The notes under the pieces: generated by a model
The model's database searches: none
Told to the model about the DNA's origin: nothing
The model's input: only the letters and a program-made list of their open reading frames with translations
Shown here: positions 28,230 through 36,536 of the stretch, in pieces
Position numbering within the stretch: position 1 is the stretch's first letter
Layout: each line of letters starts with the position of its first letter
Position numbers and translations under genes: made by a program
NCBI RefSeq assembly: GCF_034314045.1
Contig: NZ_JAVIWL010000001.1
Span: 1,612,001-1,676,000 of the forward strand
Source of the DNA: Glaciimonas sp. CA11.2
GTDB lineage: Bacteria > Pseudomonadota > Gammaproteobacteria > Burkholderiales > Burkholderiaceae_D
Length of the DNA: 64,000 nucleotides
Reading direction: 5' to 3'

Positions 28230-29840
28230 ATGCCTGAGATCAAAAAAGAGATAGCCCCTTCTGTCGTAGTGACGGCCGCGGTAGCGACTGCCCCAACACC
28301 CACAGCCCAAGCACCAGAAGCCCATGCAGTGCGACTGCATGCAGATGACGATGTTGTCATCGCGCGCAGTCAGTTAGTGGGCGGTACTGTCCTGACCGGC
28401 GAAGATATTCGCGTCTCCGGCTTGATCCCGTCTGGCCATAAAGTAGCGGTGCGACGGATTGAGCAAGGTCAGGCTGTCAAGCGATATGGACAAATCATCG
28501 GCTTTGCCAGCCGCACGATTTTGCCCGGCGAGCATGTACATACCCACAATCTGGTCATGGGTGAATTTGTTCGTGACTATGCGTTCTGCGTCGATTCCAA
28601 ACCCACTGTGTTGAACGAGATACCGGCAACGTTTGATGGTATCGTTCGCGCCGACGGTCGGGTTGCCACACGCAACTATATTGGGATACTAACTTCCGTT
28701 AATTGCTCCGCCACGGTGGCGCGAGCGATTGCGGATCGTTTTCGCAGAGATATTTTTCCCGAAGCGTTGCGCGCATTCCCGAACGTGGATGGCGTGGTCG
28801 CGCTGACCCACGGCGCCGGTTGTGCCGTTGATCCGGAAGGCGAAGGCCTGGCCATGCTCCAGCGTACGTTGGGCGGCTATGCAAACCATCCGAATTTTGC
28901 TGGCGTGTTGGTCATCGGCCTGGGTTGCGAAACCAACCAAATCTCCAGAATTATGGAAACGCAAGGTCTGGTCGAAGCTGACTTTCTCAAAACGTTCAAT
29001 ATTCAGGAAACCGGTGGAACCGCCAAGACCATCACGCGTGGGGTCGACATCATCAACCAAATGCTGACCGAAGCAAACCGGGTTCACCGGCAGCCGGTAC
29101 CGGCAAGCCATCTGGTTGTTGGATTGCAATGCGGCGGCTCGGATGGCTATTCGGGTATCTCTGCCAATCCTTCCTTGGGCGCTGCCGTGGATCTGCTGGT
29201 TCAAAACGGTGGGACCGCAATCCTGTCCGAAACGCCGGAAATCTATGGTGCTGAACATTTGTTGACACGCCGCGCCGTGAGTCGCGAGATTGGCGAAAAA
29301 CTGGTCAGCCGAATTCACTGGTGGGAAGAATACTGCGCCAGAAACAATGCAGCGATGAACAATAATCCATCCGCGGGAAACAAGGCGGGCGGACTGACTA
29401 CAGTGCTGGAAAAATCATTGGGCGGCATTGCCAAAGGCGGCAATACCAATCTAGTCGAAGTCTACGAATACGCTCAACCGGTGAAGGCCCGAGGACTCGT
29501 TTTTATGGACACTCCGGGCTACGACCCAATTTCTGCCACCGGACAGGTCGCTGGCGGCGCAAATCTCATTTGCTTTACCACCGGACGCGGCTCCGCTTAC
29601 GGTTGCGCACCCACCCCTTCACTCAAAATCGCGACCAACAACGCGCTCTGGAAGCGCCAGCAGGAAGATATGGATTTGAACTGCGGCACCATTCTGACCG
29701 GCGAAGCCACTATCGCAGAAAAAGGCAGGGAGTTGTTTCAACTGATGCTCGACACTGCCTCCGGCAAACGCAGCTGTAGCGAAGTCCACGGTTATGGACA
29801 AAACGAATTCGTGCCATGGCAAATCGGCGCGATCACGTGA
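28230..29840 (+). CDS. UxaA/GarD-family sugar-acid dehydratase
   Basis: A 536-residue altronate/galactarate dehydratase-family protein. The N-terminal SAF domain (about residues 30-100, ending in the LPGEHVHTHNL block) is joined to the large catalytic domain with GYVRADGRVATRNYIGI-like, THGAGCAVD, VIGLGCETNQI, LQCGGSDGYSGI and YAQPVKARGLVFMDTPGYDP motifs. Conserved Cys and His suggest the usual iron site. It removes water from an aldarate or aldonate to form a 2-keto-3-deoxy acid for the next enzyme. Both SAF and catalytic parts are in one chain, as in GarD. About 30 Ala/Pro/Thr-rich residues extend the N-terminus. Confidence 0.85.
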   Translation: MPEIKKEIAPSVVVTAAVATAPTPTAQAPEAHAVRLHADDDVVIARSQLVGGTVLTGEDIRVSGLIPSGHKVAVRRIEQGQAVKRYGQIIGFASRTILPGEHVHTHNLVMGEFVRDYAFCVDSKPTVLNEIPATFDGIVRADGRVATRNYIGILTSVNCSATVARAIADRFRRDIFPEALRAFPNVDGVVALTHGAGCAVDPEGEGLAMLQRTLGGYANHPNFAGVLVIGLGCETNQISRIMETQGLVEADFLKTFNIQETGGTAKTITRGVDIINQMLTEANRVHRQPVPASHLVVGLQCGGSDGYSGISANPSLGAAVDLLVQNGGTAILSETPEIYGAEHLLTRRAVSREIGEKLVSRIHWWEEYCARNNAAMNNNPSAGNKAGGLTTVLEKSLGGIAKGGNTNLVEVYEYAQPVKARGLVFMDTPGYDPISATGQVAGGANLICFTTGRGSAYGCAPTPSLKIATNNALWKRQQEDMDLNCGTILTGEATIAEKGRELFQLMLDTASGKRSCSEVHGYGQNEFVPWQIGAIT

Positions 29841-29908
29841 TGATTAGCCCCTTAGAACTCACCTGACATACAGCGAATCGCTTCACAGCTTAAATGGAAT
29901 AAAAAATC

Positions 29909-30841
29909 ATGACCAATGACAATCACAAGCCTGAATACCGTGGCGTATTTCCAGTAGCGCCGACCATTTTCGACGATCAGGGCAATCTTGATCTGGACGG
30001 ACAGCGCCGCTGCCTCGATTTCATGATCGATGCCGGTTCGGATGGGATCTGCATTCTCGCCAATTTTTCAGAACAGTTTGTGCTCAGCGATGACGAGCGC
30101 ACCATTTTGATGAACACGGCGCTGGAACACGTTGCAGGACGCGTGCCGGTCATCGTGACGACCAGCCACTTCAGCTCGCGTATCTGCGCCGAGCGAAGCC
30201 GCAGTGCGCAGGATGCCGGTGCGGCAATGGTAATGATTATGCCGCCTTATCATGGCGCCACATTCCGCGTCGCAGAGCGTGGCATTGAAGCTTTTTTCAA
30301 GGTCGTCTCCGATGCCATCGATATTCCGATCATGATTCAGGATGCGCCAGCCAGCGGGACAACATTGTCGGCGTCATTTCTGGCAAAAATGGCCAAAGAA
30401 ATCGCCAACGTTTCTTACTTCAAAATTGAAGTACCGCAAGCTGCGGCAAAGCTGCGCGAACTGATTGAACTTGGCGGCGACGCCATTCTGGGGCCGTGGG
30501 ATGGTGAAGAAGCCATCACGCTGATGGCTGATCTGGATGCTGGCGCGACAGGCGCAATGACCGGCGGGGGCTTCCCGGACGGGATTCGTAAAATCATCGA
30601 CGCTTATCAGGCCGGTGATCACGAACAAGCCGCAGCTTATTATCAACAATGGTTGCCGCTGATTAATTTTGAAAATCGGCAAGGTGGTCTGGCGACGTGC
30701 AAAATCCTCATGAAAGAGGGCGGAATCATCGCATCAGACGCATTACGCCACCCGCTTCAACCCATCCATCCGGCAACCCGCGACGGACTGATGCAGATCG
30801 CGCGCCGCCTCGACCCGCTAGTTTTGCGTTGGGCGAATTAA
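29909..30841 (+). CDS. DapA-family keto-deoxy sugar-acid dehydratase
   Basis: A 310-residue (beta/alpha)8 class I aldolase-fold protein. The Schiff-base lysine is Lys172 in YFKIEVP, and the IMIQDAP segment replaces the usual tyrosine motif, as in 2-keto-3-deoxy-L-arabinonate dehydratase and related enzymes. Expected product is 2-oxoglutarate semialdehyde (2,5-dioxopentanoate). A 5-keto-4-deoxyglucarate dehydratase (KdgD) role, which would fit a GarD partner, is equally possible. It lies between the UxaA/GarD gene and the semialdehyde dehydrogenase, in pathway order. Confidence 0.85.
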   Translation: MTNDNHKPEYRGVFPVAPTIFDDQGNLDLDGQRRCLDFMIDAGSDGICILANFSEQFVLSDDERTILMNTALEHVAGRVPVIVTTSHFSSRICAERSRSAQDAGAAMVMIMPPYHGATFRVAERGIEAFFKVVSDAIDIPIMIQDAPASGTTLSASFLAKMAKEIANVSYFKIEVPQAAAKLRELIELGGDAILGPWDGEEAITLMADLDAGATGAMTGGGFPDGIRKIIDAYQAGDHEQAAAYYQQWLPLINFENRQGGLATCKILMKEGGIIASDALRHPLQPIHPATRDGLMQIARRLDPLVLRWAN

Positions 30842-30911
30842 TACAACCGCTTGCGGCAAACCATCGCAGTGCAAGCAGCAGATCTACTTCTTATTTTTCA
30901 AGGAATCTTAT

Positions 30912-32507
30912 ATGCAGATTTTAGGTGAGTCATTAATTGGCAGCCGCGCTACACGTGGCACAAACGGCACTATCAATGCCGTCAATCCGGCGTCCGGCGC
31001 CATACTTGCGCCGCTTTTCGGCGGAGCCACGCAAGAGAACCTTGAGCAGGCATGCGCGTTGGCCTGGCAGGCATTTGATCGTTATCGTGAAACATCGCTT
31101 GAAGCGCGAGCGGTTTTTTTAGAGACGATTGCTCAAAACATTCTGGAACTCGGCGACGATCTGATCGAGCGCTGTGTCAGCGAAAGCGGCTTACCGCGTG
31201 GTCGCATTGAAGGAGAGCGTGGGCGCACGGTCGGTCAACTTCGCATGTTCGCCGCCGTGGTCAGAAACGGCGACTTTCTAGAAACCCGGATCGATCCGGC
31301 GCAGCCAGAAAGAAAGCCGTTTGCGCGGGTAGATCTGCGCCTTCGGAACATTCCGGTTGGCCCCGTCGCCGTATTCGGTGCCAGCAATTTCCCTCTCGCT
31401 TTTTCCGTCGCCGGTGGCGATACAGCGTCGGCCCTGGCGGCAGGTTGCCCGGTCATCGTCAAGGCCCACTCGGCACATCCAGGTACGTCCGAGATGGTTG
31501 GTCGGGCGATTCAAAAAGCAGTCAGTGATTGTGATTTGCCGGAAGGTACGTTCTCGCTTCTATTCGACAGCGGACGCAGTATTGGCCAAGGCCTGGTATC
31601 CGACCATCGCATCAAGGCAGTTGGCTTTACCGGATCACGTGCTGGTGGCACCGCTTTGATGCAACTTGCCGCAGCCAGACAAGAGCCGATTCCGGTGTAT
31701 GCCGAAATGAGCAGCATCAATCCAGTGCTACTGTTTCCGCATGCGCTGTCCAATCGCGCAGCATCAATCGGCAAGGAATTTGTCAGCTCGCTGGTACTTG
31801 GCGCCGGACAGTTCTGTACCAACCCCGGTCTTATCCTGGCCATCGATGGTCCGACTCTGAACACATTTATAGACGCGGCGAAAACTGCGCTGAATGAACA
31901 ATCGGCATCGACCATGCTGACGCCGGGTATACATCAAGCCTACGACATGGGTGTCACAGCGATTGGCGATCACCCTGACGTTCGCACCGAGGCGCGCGGC
32001 AAAGGCGGCACACAGTATCAAGGACAGGCGGCGTTGTTTTCTACTACAGCGGAAGCCTTCCAAAAACATGCCGCATTGCAGCAAGAGATATTCGGTGCAT
32101 CGTCGCTGATTGTTCGCTGTCCGGATCTGGCGACGATGCTGGCAATTGTAGAAAGCCTCGAAGGTCAATTGACAGCCTCAATTCATATCGAAGAGGCAGA
32201 TCATGCCGAATTCCGTGGATTCTTGCCTGCGCTGGAACGTCGTGTAGGTCGCATCCTGGTGAACGGATTCGGGACCGGCGTAGAAGTTGGTCACGCCATG
32301 GTCCATGGCGGTCCCTACCCGTCAACTGCCGACGGCAAGTCTACATCCGTCGGTAGTCAGGCTATTTTCCGGTTTCTGCGGCCGGTAAGCTATCAAGACA
32401 TGCCTGAGTCACTGCTGCCCGACGCGCTTAAGACAGACAACCCGCTTGGCTTACTACGCCGCGTCGATGGCCAGTTGCGATTTAATAATGCCAATGTCGT
32501 AACGTGA
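30912..32507 (+). CDS. 2-oxoglutarate-semialdehyde dehydrogenase
   Basis: A 531-residue aldehyde dehydrogenase that would oxidise 2,5-dioxopentanoate to 2-oxoglutarate. The catalytic Cys is at residue 302 ([10 protein letters not shown]) and the general base Glu at 265 (AEMSSINP); FGASNFP and FTGSRAGG make the cofactor site. The [10 protein letters not shown] and E-M-S-S-I-N-P signatures are typical of the KGSA dehydrogenase branch. AAGGAAT precedes the ATG. Last gene of the operon; a hairpin follows about 40 bp later. Confidence 0.9.
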   Translation: MQILGESLIGSRATRGTNGTINAVNPASGAILAPLFGGATQENLEQACALAWQAFDRYRETSLEARAVFLETIAQNILELGDDLIERCVSESGLPRGRIEGERGRTVGQLRMFAAVVRNGDFLETRIDPAQPERKPFARVDLRLRNIPVGPVAVFGASNFPLAFSVAGGDTASALAAGCPVIVKAHSAHPGTSEMVGRAIQKAVSDCDLPEGTFSLLFDSGRSIGQGLVSDHRIKAVGFTGSRAGGTALMQLAAARQEPIPVYAEMSSINPVLLFPHALSNRAASIGKEFVSSLVLGAGQFCTNPGLILAIDGPTLNTFIDAAKTALNEQSASTMLTPGIHQAYDMGVTAIGDHPDVRTEARGKGGTQYQGQAALFSTTAEAFQKHAALQQEIFGASSLIVRCPDLATMLAIVESLEGQLTASIHIEEADHAEFRGFLPALERRVGRILVNGFGTGVEVGHAMVHGGPYPSTADGKSTSVGSQAIFRFLRPVSYQDMPESLLPDALKTDNPLGLLRRVDGQLRFNNANVVT

Positions 32508-32548
32508 TGACGTTGTAGATTTAAAAGACCGTTATCGTGAACATACGC

Positions 32549-32570
32549 CCCCGAAACATTCTTTTCGGGG
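32549..32570 (+). terminator. Hairpin after the sugar-acid operon
   Basis: An 8-bp stem CCCCGAAA / TTTCGGGG with a 6-nt loop, 40 bp past the last stop codon. The following bases (TGTATCG) are not a strong T-run, so efficiency is uncertain. Confidence 0.5.
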
Positions 32571-33199
32571 TGTATCGCTCAACCGTGTGTGCATCGGCTT
32601 TTTACGTATCGATTTGGCCGAAAAAATTTAAAAAGCGCACAAGAAAAAATTCCATACTCAGTCAAGCGAAGTAAGGTTGGCAAGTTTCCAGTCTGCGATA
32701 CGCTGCTGACCATGCAATCAATCCAGCAATTGCACCACGTCTCTACGATACTTACATTGGCCGCTCAATTGGCAGTCACTCAATCCCCGTGTCATTTCCA
32801 GATTAATCGATAGCAACAGTCCGCCACATCTATCCTCCTCTTATCCAAAAATCCTCCACATGCTTTTCAGAAATTTTTCGCAAAGGGCTTAAGGAAACCT
32901 CATGTTGGTCGTTATTACTAATGAAATATTAATTTTTCTGGAATGACTTATAAAAAATATTGCATAAATGTCTATGCATTAACAAAAAAACATCTGTTAA
33001 ATGTTTGATAAGTAGTCGTATATTCCAAAAATAATCAAATTTAAGAAATAGGAGCGAGTTTAGTCTTATTGATCAATAGTCAATATTAAAGAAGTAATGG
33101 TGTTCTACCCATTCGGCACCATAGCTGCAGCAACACGCGCTTTGATTAGTGATTTTGTCTGTAATGATGATAGTAATTGCAGTCGCATCGCCTTACTGG

Positions 33200-33286
33200 T
33201 TACCCCGGTAGAACGTAACCGTTGCCAGGATCGCAACGACCAAAATAGCTGTTGTCACTCGGTATACGATTGTTTCTGGTGTACAT
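33200..33286 (-). CDS. Micro-ORF with perfect Shine-Dalgarno, possibly frameshifted membrane peptide
   Basis: A 28-codon frame (MYTRNNRIPSD...) whose ATG is preceded by a perfect AGGAGG at an 8-nt spacing. The peptide itself is not recognisable. In the neighbouring frame the same DNA (to 33193) encodes a hydrophobic segment TTAILVVAILATVTFY ending RGNQ-stop, a plausible single membrane helix. Loss of one base after the ATG would join the two, so this may be a frameshifted gene for a tiny membrane protein, or a base error. Its start lies only about 30 bp from the luxR start, on the opposite strand. Confidence 0.35.
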   Translation of the reverse strand: MYTRNNRIPSDNSYFGRCDPGNGYVLPG

Positions 33287-33315
33287 AAAGGGGTCCTCCT
33301 AATGACAAACTTCCT

Positions 33316-34038
33316 ATGGTTCTTTTAGAGCAATTGTTGAACCTGTTTGACTGCAAAACAGAACAGGAATGGAGCGCATCGTTGTTCAAGACTGCAAAAA
33401 ACAGTGGATTTGAGCAAGTCCTTTACGGCGTTCTACCCGGGAAAAAAAAGCCTGATGTGCTTTCTTTTCTTCAGAGCAACTACCATCAAGATTGGCTGGC
33501 AACTTACGAACAATCAGCGCTTCATCGGATTGATCCAGTCTTTGCGCATTGCACTGTTAGCGCGTTGCCGATTATGTGGACGCCGAATACTTTTAAAGGT
33601 CGGCTACAGAAAGAGCTATATGAACGGGCTTGCGAGTATAACTTGCGCTTTGGCATCAGCTATCCGGTACATGGGCCGCAAGGAGAGTGTGGGACGCTGA
33701 GTTTTGTCGCAGATAACGTGAACCACGAAGCCTATAGCGGACGACCGCTGGTGCTGGGAGAACTATCGTTGATTCGCGATTATGTATTGGAATCATCGCA
33801 AAAATTTCTGACAGTATCACCTTCCATTGAAGCGCCAACAAAACTGACAGTGCGTGAACTCGAGTGCATCAAATGGGTAATGTCAGGCAAATCATCGTGG
33901 GAAATTTCTCAGATTCTTCATTGCTCGGAAGCGACGATCAATTTTCACGTGGCGAATATGAAAAAGAAATTCAATGTCCAGACGCGACAGCAGGCGGTCA
34001 TTAAAGCGATTAAAGAAAAATTAATTATCCCTGCGTGA
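33316..34038 (+). CDS. LuxR-type quorum-sensing regulator, solo
   Basis: A 240-residue acyl-homoserine-lactone regulator. All six ligand-pocket residues that are nearly invariant in the family are present: Trp60, Tyr64, Asp73, Pro74, Trp88 and Gly113. The C-terminal GerE helix-turn-helix (about 175-235) reads LTVRELECIKWVMSGKSSWEISQIL. No luxI-type synthase is in the window, so it is a solo or responds to a distant synthase. Its ribosome site is weak; an 8-residue frame (MTNFLWFF, 33302-33328) with GGGG upstream overlaps the start and could couple translation. Confidence 0.9.
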   Translation: MVLLEQLLNLFDCKTEQEWSASLFKTAKNSGFEQVLYGVLPGKKKPDVLSFLQSNYHQDWLATYEQSALHRIDPVFAHCTVSALPIMWTPNTFKGRLQKELYERACEYNLRFGISYPVHGPQGECGTLSFVADNVNHEAYSGRPLVLGELSLIRDYVLESSQKFLTVSPSIEAPTKLTVRELECIKWVMSGKSSWEISQILHCSEATINFHVANMKKKFNVQTRQQAVIKAIKEKLIIPA

Positions 34039-34040
34039 AT

Positions 34041-34064
34041 TTATTGCTACCGTTATTGCTACCG
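34041..34064. repeat. Perfect 12-bp tandem duplication after luxR
   Basis: TTATTGCTACCG occurs twice head to tail, starting 2 bp after the luxR stop codon. It is probably a replication-slippage product and falls outside the neighbouring coding regions. Confidence 0.8.
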
Positions 34065-34074
34065 AATTGCCACC

Positions 34075-34359
34075 TTAAGCGTGAGAGTGCGCCGTCTCTT
34101 TGGAAGAAGTTGATCGTAGAACCAACTCTGCTTTTTCCGTTAGCACCATCAAACCCTGAATCTTCAATGGGCAATTACGACCTTCATTGCAATTGTGGTT
34201 GCAACATATCGGTGTGGCAGTGTCAGAAATCGGACGTGGTTTTATAGTCTTGTATTTTAATAAAATCTTAGCAATTTGATCCGAATACCACATAGCACAC
34301 ACCAAAAATAAGATGGCTAACCCGATACATAGCCCTATCCATACGTAGCGTTGAATCAT
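34075..34359 (-). CDS. Small membrane protein with a Cys-rich cytosolic motif
   Basis: A 94-residue protein with one N-terminal membrane helix (about residues 5-25, WIGLCIGLAILFLVCAMWY) followed by a soluble tail with CCNHNCNEGRNCPL. Short membrane proteins with a similar C-N-Q-G-R-x-C-P motif are common in betaproteobacteria, function unknown; metal or redox chemistry at the cysteines is possible. I choose ATG 34359 over the preceding GTG because AAAGGA is better spaced from it. A lux-box-like palindrome lies about 100 bp upstream, so quorum control by the neighbouring LuxR is plausible. Confidence 0.65.
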   Translation of the reverse strand: MIQRYVWIGLCIGLAILFLVCAMWYSDQIAKILLKYKTIKPRPISDTATPICCNHNCNEGRNCPLKIQGLMVLTEKAELVLRSTSSKETAHSHA

Positions 34360-34362
34360 CAC

Positions 34363-34723
34363 TTTCCTTTGTTTTTCTGGTCGAGGATTTTTTTAGAAAG
34401 CTCGTTAACACTCTTAACGTTTTACAACCTCAATAGTTATACAAAATGCGAAGGGAAGTAACTATCAATTCTGATAGGTTATCGGGATACAGTGCCTCTG
34501 ATGCACTTCATTAAAGACTTATTGCGTCGCAACTGCACATTCACCCTCGGATGGTCAGATGATGGAATCTCCGCAATTGAATAAGGAAGTCGAAATGGTC
34601 TAGACGATTTTGATCGCGCTCGGCCTGCATTCGATCACGAGTGCGTCCAAAGCGTCCGCGTCTGTGAACGGACCTTTGCCGCACTCCGACCGCAGTATCA
34701 ATGTATCTGACATTAATCTGTCA
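34363..34723. other. Intergenic region with a lux-box-like site
   Basis: About 360 bp holding the lux-box-like palindrome at 34460-34480 and otherwise nothing I can identify. Bits of open frame around 34560-34740 are short and interrupted, and may be remnants of a decayed gene. Confidence 0.5.
34460..34480. promoter_or_regulatory. Lux-box-like palindrome
   Basis: ACTATCAATTCTGATAGGT forms a dyad with arms CTATCA / TGATAG around ATTC. It has the length and outer ACC...GT/AACT layout of LuxR-family operators such as those of the form ACCTGTCAG-AATT-GACAGT. It lies about 100 bp upstream of the minus-strand membrane-protein gene, the right distance for activation. Confidence 0.45.
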
Positions 34724-35059
34724 TTAAGCCGTCACTAATGGCCCAAGCCTGACGTGGCGATCAAGTTGATCAATACGATGCGCGGCGAAATTCGCCAGCA
34801 TCTGAGCGGACGTCAATGCAAGGCGCAACAAGCGCTCCGTGGCAATGATATCCAGCGTCGGCTTGACATCGGTGCCGCGGTCCGCATTGCTTACATGGAC
34901 CAAATCAAGACATGTTTTTATCCCTTCGCAGACATCCACCGTCAGCGCATAAAATTGCGCGCATTGATTAGTCTGATGATGCAAAGGAAGCCATGAAAAT
35001 GGCTGATGGAATGCTTCTGGCTCTGGCGGCGGTGGCGGTGTCATGCTCGGCTGGCTCAT
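34724..35059 (-). CDS. Small hypothetical protein
   Basis: A 111-residue protein with a proline-rich N-terminus (SMTPPPPPEPEAF) and a helical C-terminal half (TERLLRLALTSAQMLANFAAHRIDQL). I recall similar short proteins (DUF3077/DUF6124-like) in other proteobacteria but cannot name a function. A GGGAG ribosome site about 8 nt before the ATG supports it over the overlapping plus-strand frames. It is likely cytosolic; no signal peptide or membrane helix is visible. Confidence 0.55.
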   Translation of the reverse strand: MSQPSMTPPPPPEPEAFHQPFSWLPLHHQTNQCAQFYALTVDVCEGIKTCLDLVHVSNADRGTDVKPTLDIIATERLLRLALTSAQMLANFAAHRIDQLDRHVRLGPLVTA

Positions 35060-35134
35060 GATTGCACTCCCGTGTTGACTTGGACAGCTAGGCGCTTAAA
35101 GAATGGTAAAGAAGATGCGGTAGACGTGATGGTT

Positions 35135-35400
35135 CTAAGCATTGTTGATTCCTTTTACGGTTACACCGCATCCCAATTTGAAATGGGGTGGGCGACAAAT
35201 GGCAAGGTTAGTAGACCGGTACGTTTGGCTGCCGGCAGGCCGAAGCCTCCCTACCAATGTCGCCCATAGAAGGAACAACAATGGCAGACACACAAGAAAG
35301 ACCGCATTGCGCGGCCTGTGTGCCAAACGTAATCGAGCTACTAAACTCGGCCTCCTTTTTCTCAGAGACAAAAAGAGTATAGGGCATCATGATGCTTTTT
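35135..35400 (+). other. Possible phage/satellite (Ash/Icd-like leader) remnant
   Basis: One plus-strand frame reads GYTASQFEM...SRPVRLAAGRPKPP and ends at a TAG directly before AAGGAACAACA-ATG. From memory, this layout (a short VRLAA-x-PK frame, TAG, ribosome site, second start) resembles leaders of phage-satellite Ash and Icd-like genes of enterobacteria. The DNA also forms a strong hairpin (TTTGGC / GCCGAA enclosing TGCCGGCA, about 35223-35244). No integrase or capsid gene is near. The match is recalled, not computed. Confidence 0.35.
35281..35382 (+). CDS. 33-residue micro-ORF in the remnant
   Basis: ATG at 35281 with AAGGA at 6-nt spacing opens a 33-codon frame, MADTQERPHCAACVPNVIEL and then 13 more residues to TAG. 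It contains a CxxC pair (CAAC). I cannot assign a function; the ribosome site and the leader-like frame just before it are the only support. Confidence 0.35.
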   Translation: MADTQERPHCAACVPNVIELLNSASFFSETKRV

Positions 35401-35530
35401 GTGAAGTAGATTACCGATTCCATTTCTTCGTCACTTGCTCACAATCAACGAAGAAATGGCGCATCCATCACGAACCCCGCTCCCAATACGCCTGATCGCA
35501 AAAAATCATCACTAAAAGTCACGCGTTGGT

Positions 35531-35560
35531 TTGACAAACCTCGCAGCGTATTTCTACAAT
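35531..35560 (+). promoter_or_regulatory. Strong sigma-70-like promoter at the ABC ATPase start
   Basis: TTGACA (35531-35536) and TACAAT (35555-35560) are 18 bp apart, an almost ideal sigma-70 promoter. The -10 ends only 2 bp before the first ATG of the ATPase gene, so transcription would start at or inside that frame. Confidence 0.6.
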
Positions 35561-35562
35561 GC

Positions 35563-36237
35563 ATGCACGATCTCAAACTGAAAGTGGGCTCTCCCATCGA
35601 ACACGCTGCCATTCCCCCATCGCCAGTCTTGCAAGTCAACGGGCTGTGCTTCCATTACGCGCAAGGCGCCGTATTCACTGATTGGTCTACGCGTATCCCA
35701 CCGGGAGTGACACTGGTGCGCGGTGGCGAAGGTAGCGGTAAGACAACGCTGCTACGTCTGTTGGCGGGTGAACTGCCAGCCGCTAAAGGTGATCTGGAGA
35801 TTAACGGCGTGAAGCTGGTCGACCAGCCTGCCGCCTATCGACGGCAGGTGTTTTGGATCGATATGCGATCAGATGCTTTTGATCAGATGACGCCGGTTGC
35901 GTATTTCGCCTCTTTGCACGCTTTGTATCCCGGATTCGATCAGGTCTTGTTGGCCGATTTGATAGACGGTTTGTCGCTGACGCCGCATCTGGAGAAGAAT
36001 CTTTACATGCTTTCCACTGGGTCAAAGCGCAAAGTCTGGCTGGCGGCCGCTTTCGCCGCTGGCGCAGCGGTAACATTGCTGGACGATCCTTTTGCTGCAC
36101 TTGATAAGGGTTCCATTGGCTTTGTGATGCGGTTCCTGGACGGAGTGGCGAATCATTCTTCGCGTGCGTGGGTACTGTCGCATTACGAGGCGCCGTGCAC
36201 TGCGCCGCTGGCCGCGATCATCGATTTGGGGGAATAG
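35563..36237 (+). CDS. Orphan ABC transporter ATP-binding protein
   Basis: A 224-residue single ATPase domain with Walker A GGEGSGKTT, Walker B VTLLDDPFAALD and switch His in LSHYEA. The signature motif is divergent (LSTGSKRKVWLA instead of LSGGQ), similar to CcmA-like export ATPases. No permease gene is adjacent. The ATG at 35563 lies right after a strong promoter, so the message may be leaderless or start lower, for example at GTG 35584. A partner permease must be elsewhere, or the protein acts on a soluble process. Confidence 0.8.
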   Translation: MHDLKLKVGSPIEHAAIPPSPVLQVNGLCFHYAQGAVFTDWSTRIPPGVTLVRGGEGSGKTTLLRLLAGELPAAKGDLEINGVKLVDQPAAYRRQVFWIDMRSDAFDQMTPVAYFASLHALYPGFDQVLLADLIDGLSLTPHLEKNLYMLSTGSKRKVWLAAAFAAGAAVTLLDDPFAALDKGSIGFVMRFLDGVANHSSRAWVLSHYEAPCTAPLAAIIDLGE

Positions 36238-36536
36238 CTGGGCTTTATGCAGTGACCGGCGATCAACTTTAACTGATCTTATGGTGGCGCTAGGGCAAAT
36301 ATACGGTTACCCGAGCTTGCCATGCAGCTCGCGTGAAAACGGCAACGTAGTCCCAAAATAGTGCACTGCCGACGTTATGTCGTCTTCCGTGGCAAAATCA
36401 AAGAAACTAACCTCCCAATGAAGAGACGAGCATTACCTTTCGCAAGTCTGGTTAGTGCTCTTCACTTTCCGTCTCACACTCCGATCACGCGCATCGACGC
36501 TGCTGATCTGGCCGTTCACTCTACAAGGATGTTTTA
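36238..36536. other. Intergenic region before the metallo-hydrolase
   Basis: About 300 bp with no gene that I can support. It should carry the promoter of the downstream hydrolase; an AAGGA ribosome site lies just before that ATG. Confidence 0.5.

Larger units (their letters stand above)
32508..33315. other. AT-rich intergenic region with micro-ORFs
   Basis: About 800 bp between the sugar-acid operon and luxR. It holds the operon hairpin (32549-32570), a very AT-rich stretch (about 32880-33090) likely to contain promoters, and a micro-ORF with a perfect ribosome site on the minus strand. A plus-strand frame at 33097-33288 (63 residues, seven cysteines) lies antisense to that micro-ORF and is not recognisable. 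Confidence 0.6.

Noticed and set aside
28689..29318. A 209-codon minus-strand open frame
   Set aside because: Antisense to the UxaA/GarD-type dehydratase, no recognisable motif, no ribosome site.
33097..33288. A 63-codon Cys-rich plus-strand frame, considered as a secreted peptide
   Set aside because: No signal peptide, ribosome site too close, and it lies antisense to a micro-ORF with a perfect ribosome site.
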